From contig NW_019773573.1 in assembly GCF_001039355.2 (NCBI RefSeq), positions 1 through 40,759 of the forward strand: DNA of 40,759 nucleotides, given 5' to 3'. Below the pieces are notes generated by a model that was not told the origin of the DNA, ran no database searches, and was given only the letters and a program-made list of their open reading frames with translations. Origin of the DNA: Lingula anatina (lineage: Eukaryota > Brachiopoda > Lingulata > Lingulida > Lingulidae). Shown here piece after piece: positions 10,795-17,999 of the stretch. The position numbers and the translations under genes are program-made. The stretch's first letter is position 1. Every line of letters starts with the position of its first letter.

Positions 10795-11179
10795 TTAGGG
10801 TTAGTCAGAGTATTGAGGTTATAGTATATGGGACGAATGTCACCCGTATAAAGTAAAGCCTAGGTCCCAACTACGTTTTGGACGCACGGTTTTTAGGTTC
10901 CTTGCGTTCGGCTAGAACGTAGCTTGATCGCACGTAGCGGCTGTTGATCATGTCGAAAAGTTTCTAAGTGCTGTTTGCGTCCTCCAAAAGTCGCACGATG
11001 GACGTGCTCCTCACGCACGAACTCCTTCCCGATTCCTTCCCTGCGATCTAGCTACATCCTAGACGGACGCAAGGAACCTAAAAACCGTGCGTCCAAAACG
11101 TAGTTGGGACCTAGGCTTTAGGGTTAGTCAGAGTATTGGGGTTAGTATATGGGACGAATATCACCCGTATAAAGTAAAG
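10795..11179. repeat. About 62-bp direct repeats flanking a foldback element
   Basis: The segment ttagggttagtcagagtatt ... cacccgtataaagtaaag occurs at 10795-10858 and again at 11118-11179, with a few differences. The foldback element lies exactly between the two copies. Confidence 0.9.
10854..11120. mobile_element. MITE-like foldback element with long inverted ends
   Basis: The left end taaagcctaggtcccaacta continues through gacgcacggtttttaggttc. It is matched perfectly for about 53 bp by the reverse complement of the right end, then imperfectly for about 25 bp more. The total is about 267 bp. There is no ORF. It is GC-richer than its surroundings. Confidence 0.85.
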
Positions 11180-11320
11180 GGTAACGGTCTACGGTTCCCA
11201 GCGGACAACATAATTCCTGTCATACCGGCAAACGGACAGATAGGCTGACAGACACACGGACAGACAAACAGACAGATAGACAATCAAATGTAATAAATAA
11301 ATAATACTTTAATTTTTTTT

Positions 11321-11902
11321 NNNNNNNNNNNNNNNNNNNNNNNNNNNNNNNNNNNNNNNNNNNNNNNNNNNNNNNNNNNNNNNNNNNNNNNNNNNNNNNN
11401 NNNNNNNNNNNNNNNNNNNNNNNNNNNNNNNNNNNNNNNNNNNNNNNNNNNNNNNNNNNNNNNNNNNNNNNNNNNNNNNNNNNNNNNNNNNNNNNNNNNN
11501 NNNNNNNNNNNNNNNNNNNNNNNNNNNNNNNNNNNNNNNNNNNNNNNNNNNNNNNNNNNNNNNNNNNNNNNNNNNNNNNNNNNNNNNNNNNNNNNNNNNN
11601 NNNNNNNNNNNNNNNNNNNNNNNNNNNNNNNNNNNNNNNNNNNNNNNNNNNNNNNNNNNNNNNNNNNNNNNNNNNNNNNNNNNNNNNNNNNNNNNNNNNN
11701 NNNNNNNNNNNNNNNNNNNNNNNNNNNNNNNNNNNNNNNNNNNNNNNNNNNNNNNNNNNNNNNNNNNNNNNNNNNNNNNNNNNNNNNNNNNNNNNNNNNN
11801 NNNNNNNNNNNNNNNNNNNNNNNNNNNNNNNNNNNNNNNNNNNNNNNNNNNNNNNNNNNNNNNNNNNNNNNNNNNNNNNNNNNNNNNNNNNNNNNNNNNN
11901 NN
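11321..11902. other. Assembly gap (582 N)
   Basis: Unresolved bases. The gap lies between candidate exons 10486-10628 and 12416-12552 and could hide an exon of that gene. Confidence 1.
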
Positions 11903-12008
11903 TTACTATTTTGGTATAATTTCGACCTTTTGGTTGCTATGCTTTTAATAATATTCTTCTTCTTCTCCTCCTCCTCCTTTTTTGTCATTATATAGCGTAC
12001 ATATATCA

Positions 12009-12165
12009 GGCCCGTAGCCAGGGGGGTTCGGGGAGTTCGAAAGGTCCACTCTGGGTAAAATATGATCTAGGTACATAAAGTTTTTATGGGAAAAGGTCCA
12101 CTTTTTCAGAATAAGAACCCCCCTTTTGAAATTGGTGGCTACGGGACTGTATATAGGCCTACTGC
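12009..12165. mobile_element. Short MITE-like element with CCCGTAGCCA ends
   Basis: Left cccgtagccaggggggttcg and right (reverse complement) cccgtagccaccaatttcaa share a 10-bp inverted end. Tatat-type flanks lie on both sides. Two ggtccact motifs lie inside. It is non-coding. I recall similar sequences in marine invertebrate genomes. Confidence 0.6.
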
Positions 12166-12415
12166 CAATCAGTGACTTTCGAAATAAAGCACCGTAGACA
12201 CGGTTCAAATAATGTATATTCTCGATGACGATTATCCGGGAAAATACGCCTTATTAGAATATTGCTTAAAAAAGACTGACGTGGAAAGTTGGTTTTACCA
12301 AGGAGTTATAACAGACACACTCTTGTCACAGGGTTTAATATTTTGCTGGAATTTTTTTTATAAAGAAAACAGGTGGGAAAACCAAGAAATTTTGTCTCAA
12401 AAAGAATATACACAC

Positions 12416-12552
12416 TTGGGGGTGGAGCCCGTTTGCGGGTTTCTCAATGGTCGGAATGAATAGAGCCCAAAGAACAATGAGAGACTGTGTGTTAGTCTCG
12501 TATAAATCTTGTTTCCCAGAAAACGTGCCCTCCCTGGCGCTTCGTGATGAGG
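12416..12552 (-). CDS. Candidate second exon after the signal-peptide exon
   Basis: The acceptor cattttaatttgcag is strong and lies only 78 bp from the donor of the exon at 12631-12688. Joining G|CC keeps the frame open for about 69 codons beyond the acceptor, starting ASSRSAREGTFSGKQDLYET. The 3' end is uncertain: the donor chosen is CAA|gtgtgt at 12416. The next candidate exon (10628) needs a different phase, so an intervening exon or another donor is required. An 83-codon plus-strand ORF overlaps it. No family was recognised. Confidence 0.35.
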
Positions 12553-12630
12553 CTGCAAATTAAAATGAAGTCAGATATTTATAAAAACGCGAGAAAACAT
12601 AAAAACTTTAACCTCCCTGGGAAAACTTAC

Positions 12631-12688
12631 CCCCAGCGTTGCACAGTGATACCAGAAACGCAAATCCTAAAACAGTAGCGGAGCCCAT
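12631..12688 (-). CDS. First coding exon with signal peptide
   Basis: ATG at 12688, 59 nt below a TATA box, starts MGSATVLGFAFLVSLCNAG and then a perfect donor gtaagtttt (phase 1). The hydrophobic core plus small residues and Cys/Asn/Ala at the end is a typical cleavable signal peptide. The protein therefore enters the secretory pathway. The short 5' UTR fits the TATA position. Its downstream partners are not settled. It could be a separate small secreted-protein gene or the 5' end of the receptor gene ending at 187. Confidence 0.65.
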
Positions 12689-12746
12689 GTTGCTCTTGAA
12701 TTCTATATTCTGCAGGAACGATTTGGATATGGACAAGACCTCATCC

Positions 12747-12753
12747 TTTTATA
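12747..12753 (-). promoter_or_regulatory. TATA box (GGTATAAAAGG context)
   Basis: TATAAAA on the minus strand, 59 nt upstream of an ATG that opens a signal peptide. An initiation site about 30 nt downstream would leave a UTR of about 30 nt. Confidence 0.65.
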
Positions 12754-12759
12754 CCTTTA

Positions 12760-14950
12760 AACTAATAATGATTATCTCCTCATTAATTTCCGTTTCACTC
12801 AGGGCCACTCATTTGTTAATATGAACGCAATTTGAATTCAGTTCTCCACAATAACAAATTAAAGGGACCGTTTCTAAACATGTTCTTTTGAACAGTCTCA
12901 ATTCGTCTCCCATCGTTTTGGTAATAAAGTTATCGTGTCTCGGCGTGAAGATATGCTGTAAATCCTGTGCCTAAATATGAGCATGGAACAAAAAAATATT
13001 GACAAAAACAAGTTACAAGGGTCTCGTTATATTGCGATTTCATTATATCATCCATCTATTAAAATATCGGTTTAACATTCAGTATGAAACATTGACGAGA
13101 CTGTAACTGAAAAGGAAATAGGCTGAATATTCTGCATGAAACGTCAAATCGAGACATATCTAATAATTTGCGAATTTCCGATCGGGATTACCCATCAGTT
13201 TGTGAAAAATATTATAGTTATTAACTGGTTATTTCGATTTCGTCAAAATAATTTCATAACAAATTGAGTGTAGAATTAATTTCATAAACCACAGTTTAGT
13301 CTCAAGGCCAATAGCGGATGGGGGGAAGGGGGGTAGACGAACAGTCCAATTACACTGAAATAAACTTAATTGCAAATTTTCGTGTTTGGTGCATTCCACA
13401 CGGATGGATTTTATAACCTGCAGTTGCATTCATATGAAATATAACGATTGAATTATAAGTTTCTCAGACGGGTAAAGCGCGGGTGGAATCAAATGTCCAA
13501 ACTGGCTGTCTTTGTGTGGATGTAAACGGCAATAAGTCTTCTTGAAATATGCAGAATTTAATATTTAAACGGGAATTTTCTACTAGGAGTAAGAAGTTCC
13601 CAAAATGGGCCCTTTGACTTTCAGTGCCATCTACCTACTTTCGATCTTTTCATTCGACTGTCTTGTCTATTAATGCCTCTCTTAACACAACCATAGCTGA
13701 TTATGGCGTAAGATCATCTTAGATGTGGTCTGTCAATCGAGTATGCGACAAAATATTAATTTATAATTAATTTATTTAATGCTTAATTCGAATCGTTCCA
13801 TGACTTAAAAGTTCTTTTTTTTTCTTCTTTTATTTCGTGTGAGGATCAAGAAAAACGAAGCACCTCTAGGAAATCCTGGATCCGCCCCTATATATAAGGT
13901 ACCCCTTCTTTAACATCAAGAGGTGCTGGATTCTTACATCCACAGCGTGATAGATTTCTTTAAGATTCTATTTCTAGGGGCTCTAATCCGACTTAGGAAA
14001 GCCTAGGTATCTGCTCGAGTTACTCCCGGAGAAAAAGGTAACGCAACACCACAGCTTTATTTCCAAAACCAAAAATCAGTTTTATTACCTGGACATTGCC
14101 TGGTTTTATGGAAAAAATCTACGTGGCAGAAATCGACAAATCTTAAGTTTTAGTGAGATAAGGAGCAAATGAAAAGAATTTCGACTAATCAATAATTAAA
14201 CAAGCCGCGCGCATATGCATGCAACTCTATTAAAATTAATTTGTAAGTCTGGTGATTATTTTGCCATCTGTACACTACTTTTAATAAAAAGAAAAAATTA
14301 GAAAATATAATTTTATTCAACTTCTAAATACAATAACATTCAATTTCAAAATTACTTTAGTAATCATTAATGAATCATGTAAACGCAATGAATCAATAAA
14401 TGGTAGAACCCAATTCTCTCGGGCCGTGGGGAAAAACCCGTCTAAACCCTTCGTGGGGAATGCCGGGAAAGTGCCCACGCCCGGATACTTCAGTCTTTTT
14501 AATATCATCAGTTCAGTTTTTCATTGGCATTACAGTTCAAGAATATCTTCCCGTTTTAGACAACATGGCGCAACTGTATTTTCTCTCGTGACTACAAACT
14601 TTTCTCTACATACACTATATTGGTACACAAGATGAAGCACAAGAATTTAACAAAGTACGTTATTCCTACTGAAAGAGGTACTAAAGACAATTAAGACACA
14701 TTTACTAGAGTCTTAACACAATTAAACTGAGACTTATATTAATAAGTCATAAATAAATAAAATCGATCCCTTTACAACTGAAAGCATCCATCAAAACTAG
14801 AATATAGTTCTTCTATATGGTAAAATATATAAAAAGTTCAGGTAATATGTTTATTACCCAGACACCTCAATGATTTAAACTAAACTTTGACATATAACTG
14901 TTTAAAACAGAAGTTTCTCAAATGTAATTTTGCCCTGAAATCGCAACTAC
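12760..14950. other. Intergenic DNA without supported genes
   Basis: AT-rich, with scattered repeat fragments such as ctggatccgcccct at about 13878. A GC-richer patch at 14405-14490 carries overlapping short ORFs in three frames that do not look like protein. Nothing convincing was seen. Confidence 0.5.
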
Positions 14951-15190
14951 CTGTATGATACAAGTAATGAATAAAGCAAGCTTGCTTCGACATATTTCAC
15001 TGTATGACCGTCCATGTAAATTTCAATATGACTTTTGGGGTCCGGAGAAAAGGGTGCATATGTGATGAACTGGATATATTTGTCAACTATAACCCTTGAG
15101 AAAATCATAATACTAGTGATATAAGTAATGTGCGATCCTCTATCTTGAGCGATGCCTGAATGCATCCAGCCATCCCTCACGAGGAGCAGA
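14951..15190 (-). CDS. Isolated open exon, unrecognised protein
   Basis: 240 nt between acceptor tgtcttatgcag and donor gtagttgc, open in one frame for 79 codons. It contains LVRDGWMHSGIAQDRGSHIT and later ITYAPFSPDPKSHIEIYMDG. Alternating hydrophobic residues suggest a beta-rich extracellular domain. It enters at phase 2 and leaves at phase 2. The nearest open exon, at 16383-16502, leaves at phase 1, so the two do not join directly. I do not recognise the family. Confidence 0.4.
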
Positions 15191-15202
15191 CTGCATAAGA
15201 CA

Positions 15203-15311
15203 TATAATGAAATATTTTCACAAACGTAAAATATTTCATTATAGATCTTGCACCAGCCATCAATGTAAAATCTCTTCATGTAAAAACATTTACATGAAGT
15301 AAGATTTTACA
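15203..15311. repeat. Two adjacent perfect/near-perfect hairpins
   Basis: Hairpin 1 (15203-15243): tataatgaaatatttt, 9-nt loop, and its complement. Hairpin 2 (15264-15311): tgtaaaatct plus ttcatgtaaa pairing with tttacatgaag and agattttaca around a tiny loop. They lie just upstream of the exon at 14951-15190. Confidence 0.8.
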
Positions 15312-16382
15312 AAGATGTGAGGGTTAGTTGAGGTTAGTGTGCGGATTATGATTTTCTCAAACGCTATACTGACGAACAACTCCACATCATCAACAGCACA
15401 AATTTGAAAATTGACTACATCACTAGGATTGAAATAAAACACAGACGACCATAAGTGGTGGTGTTTTGTGAGCGAAAACCTATCTGCATTTGGAATGTGG
15501 ATAAAGCAACTACATATTCTATTTGGACGTTAAATAATAACTGTAGAGGTTGACAAATTTTTCACACAGAACCACATTTCATCTTATTCAATTGAACATT
15601 TATGGAATTAAGAATGAGCATCCTGAACTTCGGTGCTCTCTCAAGTTATTGGAATAAAATGTTCCACTGTAATAACTGAAAAAAACTTATTTAATCCAAT
15701 TACACCCGACTCGTATCTGTGACCCGTGAAGCGCATAAATTCTCAATATCCAAAAGACTTGAGTACATTATTAGGTTGTACCAGTATTCCTCTTACATTC
15801 AGTATATCGCTCTTCATCATCATTCCACATTCTCTAATTTTTTTGCAGACAAGCTGTGTCCTTAACACGAAGACTGCTAGAATGTCCGGTCATCAATGAA
15901 AGTGGCTACAGGGGCTCGTTGCTAGCGACATATAGTGTTGCACATTTGCACATTTAGGCGAGGATTGATGGTTTCTGCGTTCTAGCATTATTTTTGGGAA
16001 ACTGCCCTGTCGTAGCCTACAAATGAAACGTAAAGTATGAAAATCAATTGAAAGCTTGCAGTAATTGCAACAAAGAATATGTATTTCACTGGTATTTACA
16101 CACCGTTAATACTAATACTAGTATTTTGATGTTTCATTATGTTATGGTTCTTAACATGACTACTTTGTATTTTATTTAATTTTGTTTTATTTTACTTACT
16201 TTTATTTTATTTTAATTTCACTTCTATAACACAACACAAGAAAATCACATTATGATTGAGAAGAGTGCCAAGATTCTACAATAAGTAAGTGACTGAAGAA
16301 TAACAGGTATAAAGGAAGGCATATGAATCACAAAAACGTCTAACGATCTAAACAATATAAACAAGTGAAAATACATGCTCAC
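15312..16382. other. No supported gene
   Basis: AT-rich, non-repetitive sequence between two isolated exons, possibly an intron. Nothing recognisable was seen. Confidence 0.4.
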
Positions 16383-16502
16383 CTGTACGATGGCCTTTTA
16401 GTACCACAACCGCAGCACTTAGGGTGAGGTTGGGGGGTAGTAGCTCCCAGTATTCTAGCTTAGTGACAACGCCATGTGTGTCGCATTGGGACTGTTGAAA
16501 AT
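16383..16502 (-). CDS. Isolated open exon, unrecognised protein
   Basis: 120 nt between acceptor ccaaatttcag and donor gtgagcatg. One frame is open throughout (39 codons, phase 1 in and out, so symmetric), beginning FQQSQCDTHGVVTKLEYWEL. The NLT sequon and single Cys fit an extracellular module. The other two frames carry stops. No family was recognised. It may share a gene with the exon at 14951-15190 if an exon between them restores phase. Confidence 0.4.
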
Positions 16503-16826
16503 CTGAAATTTGGCCGATAGGAAGTCAAAATATTTTGCGCAAGTGATTTTTTTTGCAAGTTTGTTACAAATTAAAAGAGCTTTTGGATTCTAAAATGTCT
16601 GGACTAAGAATTTCCTTGAATGAATTGTAAAAAGAAAACAAATGTCTACATTTAGAGACTCGATAACGGTTTCCAAAAGGTCCAATTTAAAGTTTTACGA
16701 GAAGAACAAACTGCTATTGTTTGATACCAATAATATTTGGAATGCTGCATTTTAATCCTATCCGTCTAAAATTAAAGACTAACTTAAAATACTTTTTTCA
16801 AGGGACCCAGTGATCTGAATGAGTAC

Positions 16827-16977
16827 CTGTGCCATGTTGACTGAGGAGCAAGATCTTCTGTGCTGTTCCAAGGCAAACCCAGCACTATCAGGTCGCTGTA
16901 CTTCTTGCTGTCCAGCCGCTTTGTTTTCACGTTGGGAGTTTTCAGGGTCTCATCTCCTTTTCCTTTTCTTTTGTTCT
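16827..16977 (-). pseudogene. TARDBP: TARDBP (TDP-43)-like fragment: linker and start of RRM1
   Basis: After acceptor tgttaccgttttag the frame reads NKRKGKGDETL, then KTKRLDSKKYSDLIVLGLPW and NSTEDL. This matches the TDP-43 nuclear-localisation linker and the first beta strand of RRM1 (RNP2 segment LIVLGLPW). TDP-43 is a nuclear RNA-binding splicing regulator. Beyond STEDL the family expects a helix ending near YFS. Here the frame is lost, and FSQHG-like codons reappear in a different frame (AGTCAACATGGC), so bases are missing. No other RRM1, RRM2 or glycine-rich sequence is nearby. The retained exon start argues for a copied genomic exon rather than a processed retrocopy. It could alternatively be captured as an exon of a neighbouring transcript (donor at 16826). 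Confidence 0.72.
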
Positions 16978-17424
16978 CTAAAACGGTAACACATTCCAAT
17001 TATTATTAAGAATGTTTATTGAATTACCAACCCTTTGTTGTATTAATATTTCTATTATTTTCTGTGTAATCAATGACTGCGACATACTAATTATTGTTTG
17101 GACAAATAGATTTTTCAGAATGTATGAATTTAGTGTTAAGACCATATGATTTTCAAAACAGCTTTTGACTTGATTTAGTTTTTAACAGTTATATCTTAAT
17201 CTTAAAAATGTCAAGGTCTTTAAATTTCATATTTTAAATTTATATTCAAATGCAATCCAATCCAAATTTATTGAAATTTGTATTCGGACCAGTGAATCCT
17301 GATTTAGACCAAAAGATTTTAGGAAAGTTTAGGTCCAATGGCCAGTAAGGTGAGAAGCTTATGGTAAAGACCGCAACTGAAAAAATCATTTAAGTCTATT
17401 TCTCACCCCAATAACACGGGTTAC
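16978..17424. other. No supported gene
   Basis: AT-rich spacer between the TARDBP-like fragment and the 52-bp repeat array. Nothing recognisable was seen. Confidence 0.4.
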
Positions 17425-17999
17425 CTTTAAGGGTTTTAGAACTCGGTGAAACACCATATAGCTTGAACGCTTCCCCAATGGAGCCACCTCGTAGACAGAC
17501 AATAGCAGGACTCAGTGGACGCTTCCCCGATGCAGCCACCTCGTAGACAGACCATGGCAGGACTCGCTGGACGCTTCCCCAATGCAGCCACCTCGTAGAC
17601 AGACCATGGCAGGACTCGCTGGACGCTTCCCCAATGCAGCCAACTCGTAGACAGACAATGGCAGGACTCGCTGGATTCTTCCCCATTGCAGCCACCTCGT
17701 AGACAACTAGCAGGACTCGCTGGACGCTTCCCCAATGCAGCCACCTCGTAGACATACCATGGCAGGACTCGCTGAATGCTTACCCATTGCAGCCACCACG
17801 TAGACACCTAGCAGGACTCGCTGGACGCTTCCCCAATGCAGCCATCTCGTAGACAGACCATGGCAGGACAGGCTGGACGCTTCCCCGTTGCAGACACCTC
17901 ATAGACAGGACGTGGCAGGACTCACTGGCACCAAGGATTGATGGACGTCGTTGAAGTGTAGATGTGGCCCTCTTCTCTTTGCACTTGTCAGTGGGAGCT
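17425..17999 (-). other. Array block A (exon-like, nine 52-bp units)
   Basis: The acceptor is tttctgtttcaatag and the donor AAAG|gtaaccc. The leader reads APTDKCKEKRATSTL. Two units lack 3 bp (near 17700 and 17805) without changing the frame phase. From the leader frame a stop occurs in the repeat section (reads CNG*). Units lie at about 17467, 17519, 17571, 17623, 17675, 17725, 17777, 17826 and 17878. Confidence 0.5.

Noticed and set aside
11284-11988. 234-codon ORF
   Set aside because: It consists almost wholly of the N gap.
12212-12463. Plus-strand 83-codon ORF starting MYILDDDYPGK
   Set aside because: No splice sites, promoter or family support. It lies antisense to a candidate minus-strand exon with a strong acceptor.
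14400-14635. Three overlapping ORFs over a GC-rich patch
   Set aside because: Openness in several frames at once, with no splice sites, points to composition rather than coding.
15203-15311. Hairpins as microRNA precursors
   Set aside because: The stems and loops are too short and almost pure AT compared with a typical precursor of about 60-80 nt.
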